Source: Zygnema cylindricum
Lineage: Eukaryota; Streptophyta; Zygnematophyceae; Zygnematales; Zygnemataceae
NCBI GenBank assembly: GCA_037447655.1
Contig: JBBHKE010002882.1
Location: forward strand, 22,107-86,106
Length of the DNA: 64,000 nt
Direction: 5' to 3'
Within the stretch, counting starts at the first letter, position 1, and every line of letters begins with the position of its first letter. The notes below the pieces were generated by a model that had not been told where the DNA came from, made no database searches, and saw only the letters and a list, made by a program, of their open reading frames with translations. Made by a program: the position numbers and the translations under genes. Of the stretch, positions 1-10,689 are shown piece after piece.

Positions 1-503
1 CCTAAAATTAGTTGATTTTAAAAAACCCTAACAAGTCAAAAGAAAACAATTAAAATGAAGTAGGAAAAAGAATGGGTGAATTAACAAATGAGTAAATAGG
101 CATAAATAATAAACAAGTAAATAAATAAGCCAATGAGTGAATGTGTAAATAAATTTAAAAATGGTAAAATTTGGGCAATAAAATCCACCTCAATAATGGT
201 ATAAAAATGGAATTTAATCTACATAAAATGGATAAAAAATGGTGAAAAAAAAAACCCAATTCCATAATAGTTCAAATTGAGAATTCAATCCACACTAGTA
301 CTGGTTTTCAGCCATTAGAAAATTGTGGAGCTAAAAATAATGGCAATTGAGGAGAGAAAAAAAAAAACTATGAAACTTTCCAATTATACCGCTCTCTCTC
401 TCTCGTTTTTTTTTTTTTCTTTTTTCAGGAAAAATGGAAGTAAACTTAATTGTCTATCTTTGTTTTTTTGTCGTTTTGTGTTCTATTTTTGTCTTATTCT
501 CAG
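1..503. other. AT-rich non-coding sequence, probable intron
   Basis: No coding segment was recognised here. The stretch is A/T-rich with T runs and ends in a pyrimidine tract and CAG at 501-503, directly before the first recognisable exon of the sterol glucosyltransferase gene. It is therefore most simply intron sequence of that gene, whose earlier exons (N-terminal Rossmann half) would lie to the left of the window. Confidence 0.5.
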
Positions 504-1894
504 GATTTTTGCATTGTGCGGAAAAACTTGGAATTCCTGTTCACCTGGCATTTACCATGCCATGGAGGTTAATCCGTTTAAACCTGTTTAAATTCCATAA
601 AACTACGTGTAAACCCCTGCTGTACACGGATCAACGCTGTTGAACTGTTTTAACTCACCCAGTAGCCCATTTAAACTCTTTTAAACCCAACTTAACTCAG
701 GAAAAAACCTTGAATATTGCAAGTTTTTTTTGTTGACTTTCCTGCAATTTCGTGGTCATTTTATTTTATTTTATTTTATTTCATTTATTTATTTATTTCT
801 TTTTTTTTTCATGTTTTTGGGGTTTTTTCTGCAGTCCTACGAAAGCTTACCCCCATCCTTTTTCCCACGTGACTTACGTCCCGGGAAGAAAATCCACACT
901 AAATTTGGTATCGTATTACGGAACCGAAATAATGTTGAATATTGGAGTGATGGATATCATTAATGATGTAAGACTTGTCAACTTTTTTTCTTTTCCTTTT
1001 CTCTTCTCTCTCGCTCTCTCTCCCTCCCACTTTCTTTCTGCCCCTCAGACTTTCCCTCTGCCTGTCTTTTTCTCCCTCTCCTCTCCCTCCTTTCTCTATC
1101 TGCCTCTCTCTCTCCCCCCCTTTCTCTTCCCAACCCCTCTGTCCCTCTACCTCTCCCTCTCTCCCCTCTCTCTCTCTCTCTCTCTCTCTCTTCCGCTTCC
1201 TCTCTCTCCCTCTCTCTATCTTCCCAACCCCCTTGTCCCTCTTTCCTCAAAAAAAAGAAAATCCCAAAGGAAGCCGTAAACTTGCCATTTTTTTTTTTTC
1301 TGCTGATGCTTTTTTCAAAAAATGGTCGAAATTTCACAAAAAGAAATAATTACATATAAGTGTTCACAAAATAACATAGATGTTTTTGCTCTTTTTTTTT
1401 TTAACCTTCTTTCCCTTTCTAATTTTCTTCGTATATTTTCTTTTCTATTTTTTCTGGGTGGAAAAAGGACTGACAGTTGTTTTCCCTTTTGTTTTTCCTT
1501 TTCATTTTGTTTTTTTTTTTTTTTTTCTTAACTAGTTCCGAAAAAGTATCGATTTGGACCCCATTTTAATTTCGGACGGATCTCTGACAATGTTAAATCG
1601 ACTTAAAATTCCTTTTTTTTTCGCTTGGAGCCCCTCTTTGGTCCCAAAACCCGAGTAAATAATTTTAAACCCCTTTTATTATTGTCTTTTTTGTTTTAGT
1701 TTTTTTTTTTTTTGTTTATGTTTTTTTCCATTGTTTTTTTCTTTTTTAGGGATTGGGGCGATATATCGATGTTGTGGGATTTATGTCGATTAAAATTTCG
1801 ACTCTCTTTTTTTTTTTTACACGGGTCTTTTTCAATTGGATTTTTTTTTTCTGGTACTTGTGTTTTATCTTTATTTTTTTTTCTTCTCCCTTTT

Positions 1895-1927
<33 letters not shown>

Positions 1928-4380
1928 GGATTAGCAATAACATCGACGTGTGGGATTTATAGATGAAAATGATAAAATTTCTGACTGGCGAATGTTTAAA
2001 TTTCGAATCGGAGAACCTCAGTTATATGGTTCGAAGTATGAAAGTTAGAACCAAAAAATTAACTGAACTTATTTTTTCCGTCTTGAAAAAGGTACATTTT
2101 TTTTTTTTTTTTTTTTTTTAGTGTCTTTCAGTTTTTTCTCTAGGATTTTTTTTGGGACGAAAATTGAGAAGAATTTTTTTCGTTTTGAAAAATGTATGAT
2201 TATTTTTGTTTCGTGTTTTATTTTAATGAGTTTTTTCTGTATTTTTCCTCGCAGGTTTTTAATAATAAATAAATAAAATAAGCCACAATATGTGAATTTT
2301 GGCAATTTTTTTGTTCAAAATTTGACTTTGAATCTGCAAAAAAAAAAAAAACCAGAAAAATAATCCAAATTAAAAAAAATAAAAAACAAAAATAAATAAA
2401 TAAAATAAAGTGTAGCATTCACAAATTTATACCCATTATTTTTATTATTATTTATTTTTGTAGACGGGTTTTCGGGCGATCGTTTCTCAAGGATGGGCAA
2501 AATTGGGAGTTTTTCCGGGCGTTGAAATTCCCCAAAATGTACTTTTAGTGGAAAATATTTCTCATAAATGGCTTTTTCCAAAATGTTTTGCTGTGGTAAG
2601 TTTTTTTTTATTTTTTACGAAAAAAAAAAATCGATTTACCTTTTTTTGTATTTTTTGGGGGTTTTTTTTGGAGTTTTAAGGTTATTTTTTTTAATTTTTT
2701 TTTTTCCGAATGTACTTTTTAGTGGAAAATATTTCTCATAAATTGCTTTTTCCTAAACGTTTTGCTGTTGTAAGATACTTTTCTACAAAAAAAACAAGAA
2801 TTAAAAAAGAAAACTTTTCAGCTTTTTCTTGGGTATGTTTTTGTTTTTTTTTAGGTCTGGTGAAGAAAGGCCTTTTCCCAAAATTTCGCTGTGATTTCTC
2901 TTTTTTATTTTTTTTGGTTTTTTTCGGCATTTTTTTTATTTTTGGGGGGGATATTTTAGTTTCTTTTTTTTGTGTGTGTTTTCCTCTGAATGTACTTTTC
3001 GGTCACTGGATTGGCCTGAAACTCTCAAAACAATCCCTAAAAGAAACCAAAAAAAAAAACCAAAAATTCCTAAAAAAATATTACATTAAAATCCCTAAAA
3101 AAAGACCTTTAAAAAAGGCCTCTGAAATCCTAAATTTGGGGGGTAAAGGTGCATCATGGGGGGGCCGGAACGGTGGCCACCGGATTGGAGGCCGGACTTC
3201 CCACTATGGTGGTCCCCTTTTTTGGGGACCAGTATTTTTGGTAAGTTTTTATCTATTCTCTTTCTTATTTTGGTAGTTTGTTTTGGTTTTTTCTGGTTTT
3301 GTTTTGGATTTTTTTTGGATTTTTTATCACTTTTTTCTGATTTCTTTTGGATTTTTTCTTTTTGGTGGAGTTAATCAGTTTTTTCTGGAGGATTTTGGGT
3401 CTTTCTGGGGGTTATTTTTATTAGAAATTGTCATTATTGTTTATTTATATTTTATGATTTTTTAGCTTTTGAAGGGGTGACAAATATTTTTTGGTTTCCA
3501 TGAATTTCCGAAAATTATTTATTTATTTCTCTTTTATTTTTTGTTGTTTTGGTTTTTCCGGTTTTATAAAGTCTCTATCTCTCTCTTTCTCTCTTTCTCT
3601 CTTTCTCTCCCTCTCTCCCTCTCTCCCTCCCTCCCTCCCTCCCTCCCTCCCTATAAAACTTTTTTTTCCTTTGTTTATTTATTTATTTTATTTTATTTCA
3701 TTGTATTTTATTTTATTTATTTATTTTTGTATTTATTAATTTTATTTTATTTTTTAACAGGGGAAATTTAATATATGAAAAAGGAGTCGGTCCTTTACCG
3801 GTTCCTTTGAAAAATTTAAACGAAGACATTTTTTTTTTTGGATTACATTTTTTACGACGACCGGAAGTTCAATTTTCGGCGAAAAAATTGAGCTTTATTT
3901 TACATCAGTGAGTTTTTTTATTTATTACGATTTTTGATTTTCATTCCTTTTTGTTTTATTATGTTCTTTTCTTATTTGATTCTTGTTTGTTGCTGTTTTT
4001 TTTTTTTGCTCTCTCTCTCCCCCTCTCTCTCTCTCTCCCTCTCCCACTCCCTATCCCTCTTCCTCTCCATCCCGCTCTCCCTTTTCCTCTCCTTCTCCCA
4101 CTTCCTCTCCCTCCCCCTCTATCTCCCTCCCACTGTCTCTCCCTCTCCCAGTCCTCCGACCCTCTCCCTGTTCCTCTCCCTCCTCCCTCTCTCTCCCTCC
4201 CCTCCCCCTCTCCCCATTTGCACATGGACCTCCTTTTATTTTTCTTTTTTTAAGAAATTGACATGTAGGAGATGGATTTTTTTTTTTTTTTTTTTTGTAA
4301 ACTATGCCTCTTTTTTTTTACTTATTTTGTTTAATCTTTTTTTTTCTCGCTCTTTTTCTTTTTTTTTTTTTTTTTTTTTG

Positions 4381-4420
<40 letters not shown>

Positions 4421-7400
4421 GGCAGGGAAAAGGGGGTGGAGGGAGGAGTGGAGGCGTTTTACCGCCATTTGCCGGTCGAGAAAATTATTTGCGATGTCGA
4501 TAAAACTAAGTGAGGAAATAAAATATTTATAATGATAAAAATGAAAATTATAATGATAAAAATTATAATTATAATGATAACAATGGTAATAATTATACTA
4601 ATAATAATGATAATAGTAAAAATAAAAATATAATGATTATAATTATGATAATAATGAAAATTATAATGATAACAATAATAATGATAATAGTAGTAATGAT
4701 ATTAATAATGTTGATAATAATAATAATAATAATTATGATAATGATAATAATAGTGATAATGATAATGATGATAATGTTAACAATGATAAAAATTATAATA
4801 ATGATAATAATAATAATAATGATATGAAAATAATAATGATAATAAAAATGATAATACTAGTAATCATAATAATGATAGTGATAATAATAATGATAGTAAT
4901 GATAATAACAATGATAATGATACTACTAAGTGAGCAAAAAAAGAAAAAAAGAAATGATAATAACAATTATATCGATAATGGTAAAAAAAAAATGTAAATA
5001 ATGATAGAGATCATGGTAAAAGTAATAATGACAATGATAGAAGGAAATATTTGTCGTGCAAATTTTGTCTTTTCTCAGCGTAATTTTTACATTAGAAGAC
5101 AAGGAGACTTTATAGAATTTTTTAATAAAAACTTTTTAGGTATTATGAGGAATCAAGAAAGAAAGAGAAAAAAAAAAAAAAGAGAAAGAGATTCCTCTCT
5201 CCATCTGTTCCTCACCTCCTCCCTCTCTTTCTCCCTCTCCCTCTCTCTTTCCCTTATTTACCCACTTACTCTCCCTCTCTTCCTTTCCTCCTCTCTCTCT
5301 CTCCTTCTCCCTTATTTTCACACTTATTTTCTCCCTCTCTTCCCCTCTTCTCTCTCTCTCCCTCTCTCCCCCCCTCCAGAACAGCCCATGTGTATTGTAC
5401 GGAGTGCAAATTGAAGCTTTCGGAAAAAGCCGATCAAGTGAGAAACAAAAACCTTTTTTTTTTTTTTTTCCTTTTTACTTTATTCTTTTTCTTTTTTCTT
5501 TTTTCTTTTTTCTGTTTTCTTTTTCTCTTTTTTTTTTTTATCTTCAGTTTGTTTCGGAATTTTTCATTTTGTGGTGCTGAAAATCGGTATGTATATTTTT
5601 TATTTTTATTTTTATTTAAAAACTACGAAAAATAGCCTAAAGATGACCCGACCCAACTTGAAATCTCCAAAATGAATTCTATTTGAAGATAAATTTGATG
5701 AAAAATAAATTCGTCGATTCAAAAATAAATTCGATTTGAAAGCCAATTCGAGTCTACAAAATGAATACGATGCAAGAAGAAATTTTATCCGAAATATTTT
5801 TTTCGATTCAAAAATGAAATCGAAATGGGAATGAATTCGGTTCAGAAACGAATTTGATTTGAAAGTCGATTTGAGTCTGTCGAAAAAACGATATGAAAAA
5901 AATTCAACAGTGTTTCAAACTTTATTGTATTTTATTTTATTTTCGGTTCTTACGGGTGGATATCATGGGATAAACCATACCATATTATGGATAGTTAGTA
6001 TAGCAAAAACCTTAAATAAACTTTAAAAAAGACCGTAAAAAAAACCTTAAAAAAAACTTGAAACAACCTTGAAACAACCTTAAAAAAACTTTAAAACCAC
6101 CTTAACAAAAACCTTACAAAAGCCTTAAGATTTTTTAATTTTAATTGGGGGTTTTCAGGATCTCCATCCCATAGAAATAATTTCAAAATCTTCTCATATT
6201 CGAGTTCCTTACCGCCCTATCGATTGGTCCTCCAAAATTTATCGACAGCCGTGGCATAGTTTCTCTCTCGGATTCGGTAAATTTGTTCGAGAAATCGGTA
6301 AGAAATAACTTCTCTCTCTCTCTCTCTCTTCCTTTCTCTCCCTCTCCTTCTCTCTCTCTCTCTTTTTTGAAATCAATTTCATTTGGCATTTTAAAAGTTG
6401 CGTAATTTGAACATCGATTTAAAAACAATTTAATAACATTAAGAACAATTTTACATCAATTTAATAACATTTTGCATTTTTTACGCTATTAAAAATCGCG
6501 TGATTTCACATTAGATTGACATGAAAAGCGTTCTACATCACACTAAATAATGACATCAAATAGTAAATTATAAGTACTATTAATTACCAGTGCTTGTGTT
6601 ATTGCTTTTGTAATTATTGTTATTATTGTTATTATTACTATTATTAAAATTATTGTTATTATTTCGATAGTAAATTTTGGCATCTAATTTAATGAATTGG
6701 TAAAAAAATCCCAAAGTTAACATTAAATTTACCCAATTTGACATCGTCCAACGTAACATCGGATTTGTCCAATTTGACGATAATTCTTGCTTTCAAATTC
6801 GTCCTTTGAGAACGAAATCGTAATAATTTGACATTAAAAGGTGATCAATTTGACACTAAAGCTGACAAGTTGACTCTGATATTGACCAATTTGATACTAA
6901 ATTTGTCCATTTTAACATTAATTCCGGCCATCAAAATAATCCATTTTGAGAATAAAATTGTCGTAATTTGACATGAATTTTAGCAATTTGACATTTAATT
7001 ATGACATCAAAATCGTCTAATTTATTTAACATTAAATTTATCAAATTCTGGCATCAAATTTGCCCATTTTGACATAAAATTAAGTTATGACACCAAAAAA
7101 AAAAACTGTATTGAAATAAATCTTAAAATCCCATATCAAAAATTGGGAGTAGAAATAATGAAAAATCAAATTTTAGTCAATGTCACGTCAAAAACCGAAA
7201 AAAAACAAAAATGTTCGTCTTTTTCTCCCAATTTAATTTAACTTCTTATTTTTTTTTCTGTTTTTTTTGTTTTTCCTTCTTTTTTTCACTTTTTTTGTTT
7301 TTTTTTTTTTATTCTTTATGTACTTATTTATTTTGCTTTTTTGTTTATTTAGGGTCAGCCGGTGTCGAATTAGTGACGGAACCTTTTTCTGAGTGCAAAA

Positions 7401-7935
7401 ATGAGGGAATTAAAGGGGTCCCAAAAGGGGTATTAAGGGGTGTAAAGGGATTTTTCTCTCGATCCGGAAAAGGATTTTCTTTTTTTTGGGAAGGAGTCGA
7501 AAAAGGTTTAAAAGAAATGCGAGAATATTCTCCGAAACCGTGGGATTCCCCGCAAAAAAAAAGGGGGTTTTGGGGAGGGGGGATGGAGGAGTCGGGAAAG
7601 AGAGGAGGAGGGAAAGTACTTGAAGGTAGGTAATATTTATTTTTATATCTCTCTCTCCCCTCTCCCCCTCTCCCCCTCTCCCCCTCTCCCCCCTCCCCCT
7701 CTTCGCCCCTTCCCCTCTTCGCCCCCCCTCTCCCCCTCTCCCCCTCTTCGCCCCCCCTCTCCCCCTCTCCCCCTCTCCCCCTCTCCCCCTCTTCCCCCCC
7801 CTCTCCCCCTCTTCCCCCCCTCTCTCTCTCCCTCCCCCTCTCTCTCTCTCCCTCCCTCTCTCTTTCTCTCTCTCCCTCCCTCTCTCTCTCTCCTCTATCT
7901 CTCTCTCTCTCCCTCTCTCTCTCTCTCCCTCCCTC

Positions 7936-7966
<31 letters not shown>

Positions 7967-9820
7967 CCCTCTCCCTCTCCCTCTCCCTCTCCCTCTCTCT
8001 CCCTCTCTTCCCCCCTCTCTCTCTCTCCCTCCCCTCTTCCCCCTCTCCCCCCTCCCTCTCCCTCTTCCCCCTCTCCCCCCTCCCTCTCCCTCTCCCTCTC
8101 CCCCTCCCCCTCTCTTCCTCTCCCTCTCTCCCTCCCCCTCTCTCCCTCCCCCTCTCCCTCTCCCTCTCCCTCTCCCTCTCCCCCTCCCTCTCCCCCTCCC
8201 TCTCCCTCTCCCTCTCCCTCTCCCTCTCCCTCTCCCTCTCCCTCTCCCTCTCCCTCTCCCCCCCTCTCTCTCTCCCTCTTCCCCCCTCTCTCTCTCCCTC
8301 CCCCTCTCCCCCTCTCCCCCTCTCTCTCCCTCTCCCTCTCCCTCTCCCCCTCTCTCTCCCTCTTCTCTCCCTCCCCCTCTCCCTCTCCCTCTCCCTCTCT
8401 CTCTTTTTCCCTCCCCCTCTCCCCCTCACCCCCTCTCCCCCTCTCCCCCTCTCCCCCTCTCCCCCTCACCCCCTCTCCCCCTCAACCCCTCTCCCCCTCA
8501 CCCCCTCACCCCCTCACCCCATCACCCCCTCTCCCCCTCTCCCCCTCTCCCCCTCTCTCTCTCTCCTTCTCTCCCTCCCCCTCTCCCTCTCCCTCTCCCT
8601 CTCTCCCTCTCCCTCTTTTTCCCTCCCCCTCTCCCCCTCACCCCCTCTCCCCCTCTCTCTCTCTCCCCCTCACCCCCTCTCCCCCTCACCCCCTCTCCCC
8701 CTCTCCCCCTCACCCCCTCACCCCCTCTCCCCCTCTCCCCCCTCTCCCCCTCTCCCCCTCTCCCCCTCACCCCTTCTTTTGAGGGGAAGAGGGAGGGGAA
8801 AAGACGAAGGGGAGAGGGGGAGAGGGAGGGGAGAAGAGAGCGAGGGGGTTAGAGAAGGAGATGAGACAGAGTGGGGAGTGGGATGGAGAGAGAGAGAGAG
8901 AGCGGGAGTGGGAAAGGGAGGGGAAAAGAGGGGAGAGGGGGAGGAGGGAGAGTGTGAAAGGGGGGGAAAGTATGGGAGGGGGGAAGGGGGTGCAAGCTGG
9001 TGCGTGGAGAGGGGGAGTGGGAAGAGAGTGAGGAAGGAGAGGGAGTGGGAGGGGGAGGGAGAGGGGGAGGGAGAGAGGCAGGGAGAGATGCTAGTGAACA
9101 TGGGATGTTGAGAAAAAGGTGGTCGATTTTAGACATTTTCTCCCCTTATATATTTTATTATATTTTTTCTTTTGGGTGTCTTCAGATGAAAGAAATAATA
9201 ATAGCGAAGAAATCAATCGAAATTTTAAAAATTCAAATTTTGAAAAAAAAAAATCGCCAATGGATCTCCGAAAAGAAAATTTGGTAAACTGCGACATGGA
9301 ACAGGTTTGGGAACAAGTAGTTTTATTTTTTAAGTTTTAGATACTTTTTTGTTCTTAATTTTTAATTTTGTTTTTCATATCTTTTTTTTTATTAAGGTTT
9401 TTGTAAGTTTTTGTTTTCCTACATTATTATATATATTAAAAATTAGGATAAAAACTTGTTAAGTCAGAAAGCTTAAAAAATAAATTTATTTATTTATCTT
9501 TTATTTTTATTTTTTACCTTTTTTCAGCTTTGTAAAGTAGACATATGGACAAAAACACAAAATTTATATTCGATGAAATAAATTTAAAAAAAAAGATTTT
9601 TAGGACCGTCAAATTTAGATTATTTAGATAAAAATAGTTGTGATAAATTTTTTTGTAAAATATATGCAAAGACAATAATAAGAATAAAAAAAAAGTTATA
9701 TAGAAAGATACATATTTTATGGTTTTTTTTTTTTTTTTTTTGCAGGTGAATAAAGATTTTCTGGTGAGGGATCAAGGAAAAGAGTTTTTTAGGGAGTTTC
9801 CAATTTTTGTATATGATTAA
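504..9820 (+). CDS. UGT80-type sterol 3-beta-glucosyltransferase, 5' end outside window, exons interrupted
   Basis: This is a GT1-family enzyme (GT-B fold) that would transfer glucose from UDP-glucose to membrane sterols. My exon reading is: 504-567, 835-967, 1536-1654, one or two damaged exons within about 1750-2091, 2464-2595, 3149-3240, 3761-3907, 4426-4509, 5380-5437, 5548-5590, 6159-6297, 7353-7625, 9186-9304, 9746-9820 (stop TAA). Diagnostic blocks are [43 protein letters not shown], the donor-binding box VHHGGAGT (3149 on) with PFFGDQYFW, then [10 protein letters not shown] and [14 protein letters not shown]. Phases agree across nearly all junctions. Exceptions are a one-base frame loss near 1757, a decayed 1927-1990 segment and a phase mismatch between 5437 and 5548. 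After the catalytic domain comes a tail with a YCTEC motif, a Gly-rich segment ([13 protein letters not shown]) and an acidic, Asn/Lys-rich end. The family assignment is strong. Whether the gene is functional is uncertain: indels could be sequencing errors in homopolymer-rich DNA or true decay. Confidence 0.8.
996..1240. repeat. CT-rich polypyrimidine tract in intron
   Basis: Almost pure C/T sequence with CTCTCTCT and CCCTCT units lies in the intron between the exons ending at 967 and starting at 1536. It is on the coding strand like the acceptor pyrimidine tract. No coding content. Confidence 0.85.
1750..1990 (+). repeat. Tandem, partly decayed duplication of an exon start
   Basis: The sequence after the acceptor at 1749 (GATTGGGGCGATATATCGAT, then GTTGTGGGATTTAT) is repeated after a second acceptor-like poly-T/TAG at 1926 as GATTAGCAATAACATCGACG and TGTGGGATTTAT. 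Both match the part of the enzyme normally reading DWG..IDVVGF. The first copy lacks one base between DWG and the IDVVGF frame. The second copy has a stop and a missing base but runs on into the reading frame that ends in [13 protein letters not shown] at 2091. Confidence 0.65.
2700..3010 (+). repeat. Decayed copies of exon 2464-2595 inside the following intron
   Basis: The end of the exon at 2464-2595 (from the TGTACTTTT stretch through the segment encoding [12 protein letters not shown]) reappears at 2710-2775 with a few substitutions and its own GTAAG-like end. A third, poorer match (GGCCTTTTCCCAAAAT...CGCTGTG) is at about 2868-2893. A short fourth match (GAATGTACTTTTCGGTC) is at about 2987-3003. 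These look like non-functional partial exon duplications. Confidence 0.65.
3575..3655. repeat. CT/CCCT microsatellite
   Basis: This intronic tract starts as CTCTCTTT units and becomes (CCCT)n at about 3620-3650. It lies in the intron before the exon at 3761 and is followed by ATTT/TTTA-rich sequence. Confidence 0.85.
4008..4225. repeat. CT-rich polypyrimidine tract
   Basis: An intronic tract of CTCTCC, CCCTCT and related units between the exons ending at 3907 and starting at 4426. It is followed at 4275-4420 by long poly-T runs that lead into the acceptor of the next exon. Confidence 0.85.
4510..5045. repeat. Imperfect ATAATG/GATAAT microsatellite
   Basis: More than 500 bp of degenerate trinucleotide-like repeat made of AAT, ATG, GAT and ATA units fills the start of the intron after the exon ending at 4509. 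It produces a meaningless Met/Ile reading frame. Confidence 0.85.
5185..5379. repeat. CT-rich tract before an exon
   Basis: Repeated CTCTCC and CTCTCTCT units with short A/T interruptions run straight into the acceptor CCTCCAG at 5373-5379. The repeat therefore acts as, or has grown from, the acceptor pyrimidine tract. Confidence 0.8.
5660..5890. repeat. Degenerate AATTCGATTTGAAA-type repeats
   Basis: Variants of a unit of about 12-20 bp (ATTCGATTTGAAAG, ATTCGTCGATTCAAAA, ATTTGATTTGAAAG) recur many times inside the intron between 5590 and 6159. No coding content recognised. Confidence 0.55.
5995..6130. repeat. CCTTAAAAAAA minisatellite-like repeat
   Basis: About a dozen short units of the form ACCTTAAAAAAA or CTTGAAACAA occur in tandem in the intron before the exon at 6159. 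A related run with CCTAAAAAAA units occurs at about 3035-3120 in an earlier intron. Confidence 0.6.
6308..6364. repeat. CT microsatellite
   Basis: A short (CT)n/CTCCCT tract just downstream of the donor at 6298. It is the only one of these tracts that starts right after a donor site. Confidence 0.8.
6690..7090. repeat. Degenerate AATTTGACATTAAA repeats
   Basis: About 20 diverged units built on TTTGACATTAAATTT (also TTTGACACTAAA, TTTGACATCAAA) fill much of the intron between 6297 and 7353. The unit length drifts around 20-30 bp. No gene recognised. Confidence 0.6.
7648..8778. repeat. 1.1-kb polypyrimidine satellite (CCCCTCT / CCCTCT units)
   Basis: Nearly pure C/T sequence on the + strand follows the exon ending at 7625. 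Blocks differ in unit: CCCCTCT, CCCTCT, (CT)n and late CCCCTCA. The long Ser/Pro/Leu frames on + and Arg/Gly/Glu frames on - are by-products of the repeat. Such a tract is expected to be able to form triplex (H-DNA) and to be unstable. Confidence 0.9.
8779..9090. repeat. Polypurine (GA) block abutting the polypyrimidine block
   Basis: At about 8778 the + strand switches abruptly from C/T to G/A-rich sequence (GGGGAAGAGGGAGGGG style units) for about 310 bp. With the preceding tract it forms an imperfect inverted repeat that could fold into a large hairpin. The gene resumes at the exon starting at 9186. Confidence 0.85.
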
Positions 9821-10689
9821 TTGTATGAAAAAATGTTTGTTATATTTTATTTTTTTTTTTTTATCTTCTTTTACTTTTTTTTTTTGGTAATTTTTACGTA
9901 TAACTTTGACCTGAAATGGAGGCTGTACATATAAAACATCCTTAGAAAAAAAAAAAATTAAGAAATAAACACTCTTTTTTTCTTTGAGGCAAATAGTAGA
10001 TCTTAGAAAGATGTTTTTTAAGCTGAAAAGAGAGGAGGTTTGTGATTTTGTTGGGGGGGGGGGTTGGGGGTGTGTGGGGGGAGGGATATGTGATTTTGTT
10101 TATATCTGATTTTTTTTTTTTTTATCTAATATATATATTTTATGTTATTTTTATGATTTTACTTTTTTTTTTACCTACAATAATCTCCAAAAAAAAGTAC
10201 GCGACAAAAAAAAAAAACACTACTAAATGACAAACTTTAACAACAAGGATATAATACTGACAAAAAAGGCAAAAAGAAAAAGACTAAAAGCCATTGTCAA
10301 AAAAACCACATGGACAGATAGACAAATTGACGAAATGTCTTATCGACCAATTGAAAAATTGATAGAACAGCAAAATGAAAATTTTCAAAACATTTTTTCC
10401 ACAATTGTACAATTTTTGTAAAACTACATGTAGAAGGGGCAAAAAAAAAAAGTTTCGAAATCAAACAAAGTCAAAGCTAAAAAAAAAATGAAAATAGTAA
10501 AAAATCAGAATATACGCATAGATAAACAATATGCCAAAATGCAAAAAATAAAAAAATAAATAAAATATAAATAGAAAGAAAATGAAAACTAAAGTTGTGC
10601 TAAAAAAATTGTATTAAGTCAAAAAGACAAAGAGGGAGAGGGAAGAGAGTGAGAGATGAAGATGGGGAGAGGAGAGAGGGGGAGAGGGG
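9821..10689. other. A/T-rich 3' flank of the glucosyltransferase gene
   Basis: The stretch after the TAA at 9818-9820 is A/T-rich with T and A runs, a G run at about 10050-10082 and AATAAA-like sequences at about 9964 and 10554. No reading frame here resembles a protein I know. It probably contains the 3' UTR and intergenic DNA. Confidence 0.45.

Noticed and set aside
4633-4827. Met/Ile-only frame
   Set aside because: Direct translation of an ATAATG-type microsatellite.
7345-8852. Long open frames of Arg/Gly/Glu on - (374 and 339 codons) and Ser/Pro/Leu on + (410 codons)
   Set aside because: They are translations of a pure C/T (G/A) satellite, which contains almost no stop codons. No domain or start context supports a protein.
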